Source of the DNA: JBBDIX01 sp040880235
Lineage (GTDB): Bacteria; Actinomycetota; Nitriliruptoria; Nitriliruptorales; Nitriliruptoraceae
NCBI GenBank assembly: GCA_040880235.1
Contig: JBBDIX010000091.1
Span: 1-58,196, forward strand
DNA: 58,196 bases
Direction: 5' to 3'
The notes beneath the pieces are model-generated. The model ran no database searches, had not been told where the DNA came from, and saw nothing but the letters and a program-made list of their open reading frames with translations. Both the position numbers and the translations under genes were made by a program. Numbering within the stretch: position 1 is the first letter of the stretch; each line of letters opens with the position of its first letter. Below, one piece after another: positions 1 to 8,105 of the stretch.

Positions 1-222
1 CGACGGTCACCCGCCGTGCTGGTGAGCTCTTACCTCACCGTTTCACCCTTACCGCACACCTCCCCCGGTCGGCCGTGGCCACCCGGGATCACCGGTGCGG
101 GCGGTCTGCTCTCTGTTGCGCTTGCCACGTGTCACCACGCCTGGGAGTTACCCAGCACCCTGCCCTGTGGAGTCCGGACTTTCCTCGCCGGCGAACCGGC
201 GCGGCCGCCTGGCCGACTCCTC
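1..222 (-). ncRNA. rnpB: RNase P RNA component, class A (5' part; 3' end lies outside the window)
   Basis: Catalytic RNA that trims the 5' leaders of precursor tRNAs. Read on the minus strand, the segment carries the bacterial class A core: the near-invariant GAGGAAAGTCC block (P4 strand, about positions 175-186), the following CTCCACAGGGCAGGG and GGTAACTCCCAGG (P8/P9 region), ACAGAGAGCAGACCGCC (about 100-117), and AAGGGTGAAACGGTGAGGTAAGAG (about 28-53). The 5' end is estimated near 222 by comparison with remembered actinobacterial rnpB (GGCCAGGCGGCCGCG start region), so it may be off by several bases. The RNA is truncated by the window edge, and open frames drawn through it are not genes. 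Confidence 0.93.
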
Positions 223-268
223 CGAGAGAAAGCGTACGACGCCGGTCGGACTCTGGCACGATTGGTCC

Positions 269-1108
269 ATGACATCGTCCCACACCCAGCATCCCGTCGG
301 CACGGATCGCGCCACGAGCGCCCCGCGGCCCATCGCCTGGATGGACGGTCGCGTCGTTCCTGCATCCGAGGCCACCGTGCCGCTGACCGACGAGGGGTTC
401 CTGCGCGGGGACGCGGTCTTCGAGGCCGTGCTCGTGCGCCGGGGCCAGACCCACGCACTCGAGGCACACCTCGCCCGGATGCGGCGCTCCGCGCACACGC
501 TGTCGCTGCGCCTTCCCGTCCTGAAGCGCGTGGTGCAGGACCTGCTCGCCGGGTGGGGCGATCAGGATGGGACACTGCGTCTGATCGTCACCCGCACAGG
601 CACGATTCGTGGGATGCTCAGCCAGGATCCCCACCCGGAGACGATGTCGCTGGCCGTGCTCGACATCCCCTGGAAATCGGCACTGACCGGCACCAAGACG
701 CTGTCCTACGCGTTGAACATGTGGGCGACCCGGCAGGCCCGGGAACTCGGCGCCGACGATGCCCTGATCGTCCATGACGGGACCGTCCTTGAACTGCCGA
801 CCGCGGCGATCGGGATCGTGCGCGACGGTCGGGTGTACGCACCGGACCCCACGGCACTGCCGATCCTCGATTCCGTCACGATGCAGCAGCTGGCGGACAT
901 CATCGACCTGGAGTGGTCGACCCCGTCACTGGCCGACGTGCTCGCCGCCGACGAACTGTTCATCGCGTCTGCCTCACGTCCAGTCGTTGCCGTCCACGCC
1001 GTGCTGGTCGAAGACGAGGAGCGGACCCTGACCGCCCCGGGACCCATGACCCGCGCGCTGCATGATCGCCTCGTGGCGCACATCGACGCGACGCTGGACG
1101 ACGGCTGA
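269..1108 (+). CDS. Class IV (fold-type IV PLP) aminotransferase, aminodeoxychorismate lyase or branched-chain type
   Basis: A 279-residue PLP enzyme of the BCAT / D-amino-acid transaminase / 4-amino-4-deoxychorismate lyase family. Seen: PIAWMDGRVVPASEATVPLTD then GFLRGDAVFE near residues 21-52, the PLP lysine at about K143 in TKTLSYALN, and the glutamate that binds the pyridine nitrogen at about E175 (LELPTAAI). The length fits the family. The frame is open upstream to position 95, but that stretch lies in rnpB, so ATG 269 is chosen. The exact substrate (pabC, ilvE or dat) cannot be read from the motifs. The GLLxxR-type arginine signatures that separate subgroups are not clear here, so no symbol is given. 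It is transcribed divergently from rnpB. Confidence 0.85.
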   Translation: MTSSHTQHPVGTDRATSAPRPIAWMDGRVVPASEATVPLTDEGFLRGDAVFEAVLVRRGQTHALEAHLARMRRSAHTLSLRLPVLKRVVQDLLAGWGDQDGTLRLIVTRTGTIRGMLSQDPHPETMSLAVLDIPWKSALTGTKTLSYALNMWATRQARELGADDALIVHDGTVLELPTAAIGIVRDGRVYAPDPTALPILDSVTMQQLADIIDLEWSTPSLADVLAADELFIASASRPVVAVHAVLVEDEERTLTAPGPMTRALHDRLVAHIDATLDDG

Positions 1109-1167
1109 CCGCTCGGCCAGACGCCTCCGTCCTGAGGACTACCCTCGGCAGCGTCGAGGAGGCCCTC

Positions 1168-2577
1168 GTGGACGACACGGCGCCACTCATCGTCGTCGCC
1201 AACCGACTGCCCGTCTCGCGAACGGCCCGTGGATGGCGCGCGTCGTCGGGCGGACTGGTCACGGCACTACGCCCCGTGGTCGAACGCGTCGGTGGGTCAT
1301 GGATCGGTTGGGACGATGACCCCGAGGGCGTGCCCGCTCGTGTCGACGACCTGCCCTGCGACCTGTACCCGGTGCCGCTCACCGACGACGAGGTCGAGGG
1401 CTACTACCACGGGTTCGCGAACCGCACCCTGTGGCCCCTGTTCCACGACCTCGCGGCCCAGCCCGTCATCGACCGGGAGCTGTGGGAGCACTACGAACGC
1501 GTGAACCGTCGGTTCGCGGAGCAGGTCGTGCAGGTGGCCGCCGCAAGCGACCGCACTCCGGTCGTGTGGGTGCAGGACTACCACCTGATGCTCGTACCTG
1601 CGCTGGTTCGCGCCATGGCTCCACAACTGCCGATCGGGTTCTTCCTGCACACGCCGTTTCCTCCCCCCGAACTGATCGCCCGCCTTCCGTGGCGCGACGC
1701 CCTGCTCGGCGGCGTGCTCGCCGCGGACAGCGTCGGCTTCCACATCTCGCAGTATCGAGACAACTTCGTGAGGTCCGTGCAACGGGTGTTCCCCAGCATG
1801 ACCGCGCTCGGAGACACGCTCGTGCACCCCGATGGGCGCCACGTCCGGGCCGTTGCCCACCCGATCTCCATAGACGCGACCGAATTCGCCGAACTCGCCC
1901 GGTCGGAACAGACGAACCGGGAACTCGACGAACTCACCCAGCAGTTCGAGGGCCGACGCGTGTTCCTGGGCGTGGACCGGCTGGACTACACGAAGGGCAT
2001 CCGCCATCGCCTCCAGGCGATCCAGCGGCTGCTCGAACGTCGCAGGGACCTGCGGCGCGACTTCGTCTTCATCCAGGTGGCGGTTCCCAGCCGCGACGAC
2101 GTGGAGGAGTACCGCGACCTGCGTGAACAGGTCGAGACCGAGGTCGGCCGGATCAACGGACGGTTCACCGAACCCGGGCACGACGTTCCGGTGCACTACC
2201 TGTACCGAGGCATCAGCCGTGAGCGGCTCGCCGCCTACTACCGGCTGGCCGACGTGATGTGTGTCACGCCGCTCAAGGACGGCATGAACCTGGTTGCCAA
2301 GGAGTTCGTGACGGTCCAGGCCGCCGCGTCCGGTGCCGGGGTGCTGCTGCTCAGCGAGTTCTGCGGGACCGCGTTCGAGTTCGGCGACGACGCGGTGCGG
2401 TGCAATCCCTTCGATGTCGACGGGATGAGCCAGCTCATGGAGAGCGCGCTGGAACTCGAGGAGGACGACCGCCGCGCACGCATCCGACGCCTCGCCGAGA
2501 TCGTGCGGCGCTCCGACGTGCATCGGTGGGTGGCCGACGAACTCGAGTCCATCCGTGACGGACGCAGTCGCCCGTGA
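1168..2577 (+). CDS. otsA: Trehalose-6-phosphate synthase
   Basis: Joins UDP-glucose (or another nucleotide-glucose) and glucose-6-phosphate to give trehalose-6-phosphate, the first step of the OtsAB route to the compatible solute trehalose; cytosolic. The 469 residues are typical of GT20. Visible signatures in order: VVANRLPVSR at the N-terminus, GGLVTAL, WVQDYHLMLVP, FFLHTPFPP, the sugar-nucleotide site DRLDYTKGI, and VTPLKDGMNLVAKEF near the C-terminus. Start GTG 1168 follows GAGGAGG (1156-1162). Its stop overlaps the otsB start by one base, so the two are very likely translated together. No C-terminal phosphatase domain is fused, unlike in some bifunctional proteins. Confidence 0.96.
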   Translation: MDDTAPLIVVANRLPVSRTARGWRASSGGLVTALRPVVERVGGSWIGWDDDPEGVPARVDDLPCDLYPVPLTDDEVEGYYHGFANRTLWPLFHDLAAQPVIDRELWEHYERVNRRFAEQVVQVAAASDRTPVVWVQDYHLMLVPALVRAMAPQLPIGFFLHTPFPPPELIARLPWRDALLGGVLAADSVGFHISQYRDNFVRSVQRVFPSMTALGDTLVHPDGRHVRAVAHPISIDATEFAELARSEQTNRELDELTQQFEGRRVFLGVDRLDYTKGIRHRLQAIQRLLERRRDLRRDFVFIQVAVPSRDDVEEYRDLREQVETEVGRINGRFTEPGHDVPVHYLYRGISRERLAAYYRLADVMCVTPLKDGMNLVAKEFVTVQAAASGAGVLLLSEFCGTAFEFGDDAVRCNPFDVDGMSQLMESALELEEDDRRARIRRLAEIVRRSDVHRWVADELESIRDGRSRP

Positions 2578-3359
2578 TGCTCCCGATCGCAGATCCCGCG
2601 GCGCTGCTGCGCGCGCTCGGCCCCCTCGATCGGTGCATGGTCGTGCTCGACTTCGACGGCACGCTCTCTCCCATCGTGGCGCACCACGCGGAAGCAACGC
2701 TCCCGCCCGGGGCCGGCGCGGCCCTCGACCGGCTGGCCCGGGTGGCCCGGGTGGTGATCTCGTCCGGCCGTGACGTCGACGACCTGCAGGCACGGGTCGG
2801 CGACCGAGATGTGGTGTTCGTGGGCGGTCATGGTGCCAGGATCGTGCACCGCGGTCGCCTGATGGTCGAACTCGTCGACGAGGACTCGATGACGGCACTT
2901 CTGGACACGGTCGAGCACGACCTGCTGCCGGCGATCGACGGACACGAGGGCTGGGTGATCGAACGCAAGCCCACGTCGATCGCCGTGCATCACCGAGCCG
3001 CGACCGACCGGGGGCCGCTCGCCGACGTCCGGCGCGTCCTGCAGGGTCACGCCGACGCATCCGGCGACGCGGAGGTCCTCGAGGGACGAGCCGTCGTGGA
3101 ACTGCGGTCCGCCGCAAGCAACAAGGGACGTGCGCTGACCTGGCTGCTGGACGCATTCGACGGCCCGAAGACGCTGGCGATCGGTGACGACGTGACCGAC
3201 GAGGACATGTTCCGCGTCGCCCGAGACCGCGGCGGCGTCGGTGTGCTCGTCGGTACCCCCCGCCAGACCGCAGCGTCGTTCGTGCTCGCCGACCCCGCCG
3301 CAGTCATCGACCTGCTCGACGGGCTCGTCCGCGCGGATCGCTCCGCGGAGGAGCACTGA
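2577..3359 (+). CDS. otsB: Trehalose-6-phosphate phosphatase
   Basis: HAD-superfamily phosphatase that removes phosphate from trehalose-6-phosphate, completing trehalose synthesis begun by the gene just upstream. The 260-residue protein shows HAD motif I LDFDGTLSP near residues 24-32 (nucleophile and general acid aspartates), motif II VVISSGR, the family element GGHGARI, an RK dipeptide in VIERKPTS, and the Mg-binding motif GDDVTDEDMF near the C-terminus. ATG 2577 shares its A with the otsA TGA (TGATG); GTG 2574 is an alternative one codon earlier. The next gene starts one base after this stop, so the three probably form one transcript. Confidence 0.95.
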   Translation: MLPIADPAALLRALGPLDRCMVVLDFDGTLSPIVAHHAEATLPPGAGAALDRLARVARVVISSGRDVDDLQARVGDRDVVFVGGHGARIVHRGRLMVELVDEDSMTALLDTVEHDLLPAIDGHEGWVIERKPTSIAVHHRAATDRGPLADVRRVLQGHADASGDAEVLEGRAVVELRSAASNKGRALTWLLDAFDGPKTLAIGDDVTDEDMFRVARDRGGVGVLVGTPRQTAASFVLADPAAVIDLLDGLVRADRSAEEH

Positions 3360-3360
3360 C

Positions 3361-4236
3361 ATGTCGCGACCCAACGCGGAGAAGCGGGTCCACGACCTGC
3401 TCGCGACCGCCACCCGATCGCTGCACCAGACCAGCATGCGGGTACTGCTGTTCGGCGTGGGAGTTCCCGTCGCGGTCGCGGCTCACCTGTTCGTCGATGG
3501 CCAGTTCTCCTGGCTCTCCGCCCCCCTCGTGTTCCTGGCAGGCCTCAGTGCGGGGACCCGATTCGGACTGGGCGTGCTCATCGTCGTCGCCGTTGGGCAT
3601 GCTGCCGTCGACGTGGTCACACTCGGCACGATGGCGATCCCGGGCGTGATCGTGCGCTCGATCGTGCTTGCCGGGATCATGCTCCTCGGCGCAACCGGTG
3701 CACAGCTCGAACGGCAGAGAGAGGCCGCGATGCTGCGTGCAGTCCGCGAGGACCCCGTCACCGGTCTGCTCAGCGTGCGGGCGTTCTACGACGAACTCGA
3801 GGCCCTACGAGCAGATGGCCAGCACTTCGCGATCGTGCTCGCCGACCTGCGCGGCTTGCGGGCCCTGAATGAACGCTACGGACATCCCACGGGCACCGAG
3901 GCGATGCGCACCCTGGCCCACGTGTTGCGACGCAGCGCCGGGCCGGACGTGCCGGCGTCGCGACTTGGCAGCGACGAACTGGCGGTCGCGCTGGTTGGCG
4001 CAGATCGCGAGCGCTGCCGCAACGTCGTGAAGCGGATCGTCGAGCGGCTCCCCGAAGAGACCGTGGCACTTCCCGACGGCGGCCGTTTCGAGGTGCATGC
4101 GGCCTACGGGATCGCCCGGTACCCGGAGGACGGCGAGGACGAGGTCACCGTGCTGCGCGCCGCTGATCGCGCCAAGGAACTGGCGAAGCAGGCCGGACTC
4201 GACCGGGCCGGCACGGCCGACGGCGACATCCTGTAG
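3361..4236 (+). CDS. Membrane protein with degenerate GGDEF domain
   Basis: 291 residues. About residues 25-115 contain four or five hydrophobic helices, followed by a short linker (QLERQREAAML) and a GGDEF-fold domain beginning DPVTGLLSVRAF. The signature loop reads RLGSDEL (about residues 201-207) instead of RxGGDEF, so the second glycine and terminal aromatic residue are altered. NERYGHPTGTEAMRTLA keeps the substrate-contact helix in recognisable form. Active diguanylate cyclases tolerate GGEEF but rarely GSDEL, so I infer a catalytically weak or inactive GTP-binding or regulatory domain. It starts one base after otsB stops, which suggests co-transcription with trehalose genes; a functional link is only inferred. 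Confidence 0.85.
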   Translation: MSRPNAEKRVHDLLATATRSLHQTSMRVLLFGVGVPVAVAAHLFVDGQFSWLSAPLVFLAGLSAGTRFGLGVLIVVAVGHAAVDVVTLGTMAIPGVIVRSIVLAGIMLLGATGAQLERQREAAMLRAVREDPVTGLLSVRAFYDELEALRADGQHFAIVLADLRGLRALNERYGHPTGTEAMRTLAHVLRRSAGPDVPASRLGSDELAVALVGADRERCRNVVKRIVERLPEETVALPDGGRFEVHAAYGIARYPEDGEDEVTVLRAADRAKELAKQAGLDRAGTADGDIL

Positions 4237-4285
4237 GACGTTGCGATCCGGTTGCAGTTGCATTACGGTTGCGGCGGAGGTTCCG

Positions 4286-4720
4286 ATGCGCGCAGCGACC
4301 GAACTCGACCCACGCGATGCCGCAGCACGACTGGTGGCCGAGCACGACGGTCCGTGGGTGTCGAGCTTCGCCGCCGAACTGGAGCGGCGACTGGGTGGTC
4401 GCGACCTCGACCGGATCATGCGGCGATGGAACCTGTCGCGTGGGGAGCTCGGCGAACTGTTCGGGGTGTCCCGGCAGGCCGTGTCGAAGTGGATCGTCGG
4501 TGGCATCCCGGCGGAACGCACCGAGCAGGTCGCTGACGTCTCGGCGATCACGGACCTGCTCGAACGTCATCTGAAGCGTGACCGGATCGCCGCCGTGGTC
4601 CGGCGGCGCGCACCCGGCCTCGGTGGGGCGAGCCTGATCGATCTCGTCGGTGCAGGCCGCAGTCGCGATGCCCTGCGACTCACCCGGGAGATGTTCACGT
4701 TCACCGACGCCCATTCGTGA
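4286..4720 (+). CDS. Xre/MbcA-type antitoxin with C-terminal DUF2384-like toxin-binding domain
   Basis: Predicted antitoxin and repressor of a RES-Xre (MbcTA-like) toxin-antitoxin pair. In 144 residues, a helix-turn-helix is clear in the middle (LSRGELGELFGVSRQAVSKW), followed by a helical C-terminal part containing the family-like segment GGASLIDLVGAGRSRDALRL, which in characterised antitoxins packs against the RES toxin. ATG 4286 is preceded by GGCGGAGG at about 4273-4280. The stop overlaps the GTG of the RES gene by four bases (GTGA), a strong sign of a coupled pair. By family knowledge it would autoregulate the operon; no operator is obvious in the short upstream gap. Confidence 0.82.
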   Translation: MRAATELDPRDAAARLVAEHDGPWVSSFAAELERRLGGRDLDRIMRRWNLSRGELGELFGVSRQAVSKWIVGGIPAERTEQVADVSAITDLLERHLKRDRIAAVVRRRAPGLGGASLIDLVGAGRSRDALRLTREMFTFTDAHS

Positions 4721-5253
4721 TCGTCGAGGTGCTGCCGAATGCTCACGAGTGGTGTCGCATCGCCGATGCCCACTGGGCTGATCCCCTCGACGACACGTTC
4801 GCGCAGTCACGTGGAGGACGCTGGAATCCCCCTGGATCGTGGCGGACGCTCTACCTGAACGCGGACCTCGTCACTGCCCGCCTGAACCTCGATCGATTCA
4901 TCGCGTACTGGCCCTACGAGCCCGAGGACCTCGACGAGACCACCGGGCCCCACCTCGCCGTGGCGACACTGCCTCGCGACCAGTCGGTTGCCGACGTCCA
5001 CACGCCGCAGGGCGTGGCAGCCGTCGGGCTCCCCCCGACGTACCCCAGGGATGCCACCGGGGCCATGGTGGAGCACGCCGTCTGCCAGGGGATCGGGGCG
5101 CAGGTGCACGCGGCGGGTCGACGAGGGATCCGGTACCGGTCCGCACAGGCACCGCACGGCGCGGGTCGCGAACTGGCCTGGTTCCCGGCGACCGCTCGGA
5201 GCCGCGCGACCCTGGTCCGACGTGTGCCCTTCGCGGAGTGGTTCTGGGGGTGA
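4717..5253 (+). CDS. RES-domain toxin (predicted NAD+-degrading enzyme) of the Xre-RES pair
   Basis: RES toxins such as MbcT and ParT consume or transfer NAD+. The 178-residue protein has the domain hallmarks: CRIADAHWADP near the N-terminus, the arginine-containing SRGGRWNPPGS, TLYL, and the serine motif GIRYRSAQ near residue 145. The third name-giving residue, a glutamate usually ten residues after the LYL/VYL strand, appears to be asparagine here (TARLN), so activity is uncertain. GTG 4717 overlaps the antitoxin stop by four bases. The C-terminus ends in FAEWFWG. It may be a diverged active toxin or a decayed one; the family assignment itself is fairly firm. Confidence 0.8.
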   Translation: MIVEVLPNAHEWCRIADAHWADPLDDTFAQSRGGRWNPPGSWRTLYLNADLVTARLNLDRFIAYWPYEPEDLDETTGPHLAVATLPRDQSVADVHTPQGVAAVGLPPTYPRDATGAMVEHAVCQGIGAQVHAAGRRGIRYRSAQAPHGAGRELAWFPATARSRATLVRRVPFAEWFWG

Positions 5254-5307
5254 CGATCCCCTCCGGGCCAGGCAGGGTCCCAGGAGGCGTCGGCAGCGTC
5301 GTACGAC

Positions 5308-6036
5308 TCAGGCGGGGATGACCAGCAGGCGTCGGCACTGCGGGCAGGTGCTCAGCGGTGGACCGGCGAGCAGGTCACCGACCTCCGCCATGGGCATCTC
5401 CACGCGGCACGCCGAGCAGGCCTGCCCGTCGAGACGTCCGACGGCCACCCCACCGGTGCGCGCCACGACCTGCTCGTAGCGTGCGAGCAGGTCGGCTGGC
5501 AGGTCTGCAGCCTGGCGGTCGCGCACCACGCCCAGTTCGGCGAGTTCCGCGAGGATCACCGACGCCGCCGCGTCCCGGGCGGCCGTGAGGTCCACGACGC
5601 GCACCCGCTCGGACTCCAGACGGTCGTCGAGCTCCAGCTGCCGGGTCTCGAGCCCGTCGACCTTCTCGAGGATCTCCATCAGGAGTTCCTCGTGCTCGGT
5701 GATCCGTCGCCTGGTCGACTCCACCTCGGCGTCGACGGAGCGCATCTGACGCTCGTTGCTGATGGTTCCGTCGTAGAGGCGTGACTGTTCGGCATCTCGG
5801 CGTTCGGTGAGGATCTCGACCTCACGTTCGAGCTGACGCTGCTGCGCGCCTGCCCGTTCGAGGTCGACCACCACGTCGTCGCGTTCCGCCGCCAGCTGGG
5901 CGATCAGCGCCTCGCACGCGTCGAGTTGCTGCTGTTCGACGAGCGCATCCAGCAGGTACTGCTGCCGACGCACCGCACTGTCGGTCTGCTGGAGTTCGAG
6001 CAGCAGCTCGAGGTCCTCGAACGTCGGCGAGGTCAC
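5308..6036 (-). CDS. Coiled-coil protein with C4 zinc ribbon (DUF164/CT398-like)
   Basis: 242 residues. About residues 5-165 are heptad-rich helix (many Leu, Glu, Arg, Gln), predicted as a long antiparallel coiled-coil hairpin. The C-terminus carries a zinc ribbon with CSAC and CPQC knuckles separated by about 25 residues. This matches the widespread C4-type zinc-ribbon family that includes CT398 and HP0958/FlgZ-like proteins. In actinobacteria its gene is characteristically next to a Nif3/DUF34 gene, as here, but its biochemical role is not settled. Start GTG 6036 lies 4 bases after the Nif3-family stop, so the pair forms an operon. Confidence 0.88.
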   Translation of the reverse strand: MTSPTFEDLELLLELQQTDSAVRRQQYLLDALVEQQQLDACEALIAQLAAERDDVVVDLERAGAQQRQLEREVEILTERRDAEQSRLYDGTISNERQMRSVDAEVESTRRRITEHEELLMEILEKVDGLETRQLELDDRLESERVRVVDLTAARDAAASVILAELAELGVVRDRQAADLPADLLARYEQVVARTGGVAVGRLDGQACSACRVEMPMAEVGDLLAGPPLSTCPQCRRLLVIPA

Positions 6037-6040
6037 GGTG

Positions 6041-7186
6041 TCAGCTCCACGAATCAGGCACGTCGGCGGCCCACGGGTCGGTCGGGGTGCGAGACGCTAG
6101 CACCGTGGCCTGCAGGCCCTGGCGTCGCCCGTCGGCGGCCAGTGCGTCCACGACACGCGCCATGGCGGCCCATTCCGTCGCATGGTGGCCCGCGTCGATC
6201 AGTGCGAGCCCCTGCTGCAGCGCGTCGAGGGTGACGTGATGGCGCAGATCACCCGTGACCAGCACCTGCGCCCCGGCGGCGATCGCCGCATCGATCATGC
6301 TGTCGCCGGCGCCACCCACGATCGCCACGGTGGTCACCGGCCGCTCCCGGTCGCCGGCCGTGCGCAGGTGCGGGGACGGCAGGTCGTCGCGGATACGGAT
6401 CGACATCGCCCCCAGCGTCATCGTGTCGGGCAGGTGGCCGACCAGGCCGATGCCGGGACGCGGGGCGGCCGCGAGCGGATACACGTCGTGGGCGACCTCC
6501 TCGTACGGGTGCGCCTCCTGCATGGCCGTGATCACCCCGGCGAGGTCGCGGGTCGCGACCGCCGTCTCCAGTCGGAACTCGTCGACCCGGGCGTCACGGC
6601 CCACCTCGCCGCGATACGGGTCAGCAGCCACCCCGGGACGGAACGTTCCCGTGCCTGCCACGCGGAACGTGCAGCGCTCGTAGTCGCCGATCACCCCGGC
6701 ACCGGCGGCGCTCATCGCGTCGATCACGGCATCGAGGGACTCCGCGGGCACGAACACGACGAGCCTGACGTCCGATGACTCATCGCGCGCGGTCGTCAGC
6801 GGCCGGACATCCCGGAGCTCCAGGAGATCGGCGACGGGCTGGCACGTGCCCGTCCCGTCAGTGGCGACGTCGAGGTTGGTGTGGGCCGCGGCGACCGCCA
6901 CCCGCGACGACGCGGCCTGCAGGGCCAGCGCCGCAGCAGGACTGGCCGGGGTGAGGTTCGTCACGGGGCGGAACAGCAGCGGGTGATGCGCAACCAGCAG
7001 GGTCGGGGCGCCGTCGGCGGCCTCGTCGAGGACGGCCGCCGTCACGTCGAGCGAGACGAGCACCCGCTCCACCGGCCAGTCGGGATCACCAACCTGCAGC
7101 CCGACGTTGTCCCAGGGCTCGGCCCGGGACGGCGGATAGCGCGCGTGCAGCACGTCGATCCACGCGCCGACCGTGTTGCTGGCCAA
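6041..7186 (-). CDS. Nif3/DUF34 family dinuclear-metal protein (YbgI-like; often mislabelled GTP cyclohydrolase I type 2)
   Basis: 381 residues with the Nif3 fold: N-terminal EPWDNVGLQVGD, metal-ligand segments VAHHPLLFRPV and AHTNLDVA, an inserted middle domain (CutA/PII-like in structures of longer homologues) including AHPYEEVAHDVYPL, and the C-terminal metal half with GDLRHHVTLDALQQGLALIDAGHHATEW. Molecular function is uncertain in the family despite metal-dependent hydrolase activities reported for some members. The frame is open to 7252, but a TTG at 7186 has AGGAGG six bases upstream and gives the usual N-terminus (ASNTVGAWIDVL), so I choose it. It precedes the zinc-ribbon gene in an operon. 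Confidence 0.88.
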   Translation of the reverse strand: MASNTVGAWIDVLHARYPPSRAEPWDNVGLQVGDPDWPVERVLVSLDVTAAVLDEAADGAPTLLVAHHPLLFRPVTNLTPASPAAALALQAASSRVAVAAAHTNLDVATDGTGTCQPVADLLELRDVRPLTTARDESSDVRLVVFVPAESLDAVIDAMSAAGAGVIGDYERCTFRVAGTGTFRPGVAADPYRGEVGRDARVDEFRLETAVATRDLAGVITAMQEAHPYEEVAHDVYPLAAAPRPGIGLVGHLPDTMTLGAMSIRIRDDLPSPHLRTAGDRERPVTTVAIVGGAGDSMIDAAIAAGAQVLVTGDLRHHVTLDALQQGLALIDAGHHATEWAAMARVVDALAADGRRQGLQATVLASRTPTDPWAADVPDSWS

Positions 7187-7277
7187 GGGTGCCTCCTGCG
7201 TCTGGGCTCCTGCCGGGACCGATGAGCGTACGGTGAGCATCGCTAGCATCATCCCCGGTTCGTGCCCGCAGGATCCG

Positions 7278-7351
7278 GGGCGGGTAGCTCAGATGGCCAG
7301 AGCGCCTCGTTTACACCGAGGAGGCCGGGGGTTCGAGACCCTCCCCGCCCA
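7278..7351 (+). tRNA. tRNA-Val (anticodon TAC)
   Basis: A full cloverleaf can be drawn: acceptor stem GGGCGGG (7278-7284) with CCCGCCC (7344-7350), D stem GCTC/GAGC, anticodon stem CCTCG/CGAGG with loop TTTACAC (anticodon TAC at 7312-7314), T arm with TTCGAGA loop (7332-7338), and discriminator A at 7351. The 3' CCA is not encoded. It reads GTA and related valine codons. Confidence 0.97.
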
Positions 7352-7423
7352 CATGAACCGACTCGGGAACTCCCGGCGTGCAGGTGACGTCTCACCAGCG
7401 CACACCGAACCGAGGACACCACC

Positions 7424-7846
7424 GTGCACACCCATCGAACCCACTCCCTTCGGACCACCCTCACCGCCGTACTGGCCGCCGCCGTCCTGGTGGCAGGATG
7501 CGCGGACGACACCCCCGACCCACAGCCCGATGACGCCCCGGGCGCCGCGGGTGGCACGACGATGCACGTGCTCACCGTGCCCGACGCGAAGACCAACGAC
7601 GACGAGGGCTCGCTGTTCGTCGTCGGCATGCTGATCGACGACGGTTCCGGCTGGCGGCTGTGCGAATCCGTGCTGGAGAGTCACCCACCGCAGTGCGGCG
7701 GCGAGTTCCTCGTCGTCGAAGGGCTGGACGACACCGGACTGCCCCTGGAGGAGGCGAGCGGGGTGCGCTGGCAGGTCGACGCCACCGTGGTCGGAGAGAT
7801 CGACGGCGACGTGCTGACGGTCACCGGATCCCCCGCGTCCTCCTGA
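7424..7846 (+). CDS. Small predicted lipoprotein, function unknown
   Basis: 140 residues starting at GTG 7424, with GAGGA about 8 bases upstream. The N-terminus is a lipoprotein signal: basic HTHRTHSLRTT, hydrophobic LTAVLAAAVLVAG, then Cys at about residue 26 in lipobox VAGC. An acidic, proline-rich linker follows (DDTPDPQPDDAPG), then a compact domain rich in beta-forming stretches with a pair of cysteines (LCESV and PQCGG) that could form a disulphide. The part GEIDGDVLTVTG near the end resembles small secreted beta-barrel proteins, but I do not recognise the family. It is likely anchored to the outer face of the cytoplasmic membrane. Confidence 0.75.
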   Translation: MHTHRTHSLRTTLTAVLAAAVLVAGCADDTPDPQPDDAPGAAGGTTMHVLTVPDAKTNDDEGSLFVVGMLIDDGSGWRLCESVLESHPPQCGGEFLVVEGLDDTGLPLEEASGVRWQVDATVVGEIDGDVLTVTGSPASS

Positions 7847-7864
7847 CACGAGTCACGTCGACCC

Positions 7865-8105
7865 TTGACCGACGAGGCCGTCGACCAGCTGTTCCAGGCA
7901 CTGGCCGACGGCACCCGTCGTGACATCCTGCGTCGCTCCTCAGGGGGCGAGCTGTCGGTGTCGCGACTCGCCGAGGCCTACCCGATGAGCTCACGAGGCC
8001 CTCGACCAGCTCGAGGTGACCTGGCGTGGGCGCGTGGAGCGCATGTCCGACCTGCTCGCGCAGGACCTCCCGACCGACGAACGCAGCGAGGGATCACGCC
8101 CATGA
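7865..8105 (+). pseudogene. ArsR-family regulator with internal deletion/frameshift
   Basis: The first 42 codons from TTG 7865 match the start of an ArsR/SmtB repressor (DQLFQALADGTRRDIL, then LSVSRLAEAYPMS, which is helix 1 to the start of the recognition region). From about 7995 a different frame encodes the usual C-terminal part of the same family (EALDQLEVTWRGRVERMSDL) and ends at TGA 8103-8105, overlapping the ATG of the SRPBCC gene as intact ArsR-SRPBCC pairs do. The recognition helix and wing, roughly 35-40 residues, are missing between the two pieces and the frame changes. The regulator is therefore probably non-functional, unless the deletion is an assembly error. Confidence 0.72.

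Noticed and set aside
16..777. Long open frames over 16-777 on both strands
   Set aside because: The first 222 bases are RNase P RNA and the rest is the class IV aminotransferase in another frame; translations are Arg/Pro-rich without family resemblance.
5254..5307. Hairpin between the RES gene and the zinc-ribbon gene
   Set aside because: Arms CCTCC/GGAGG with partial GGG/CCC pairing are short and interrupted; not convincing as a terminator.
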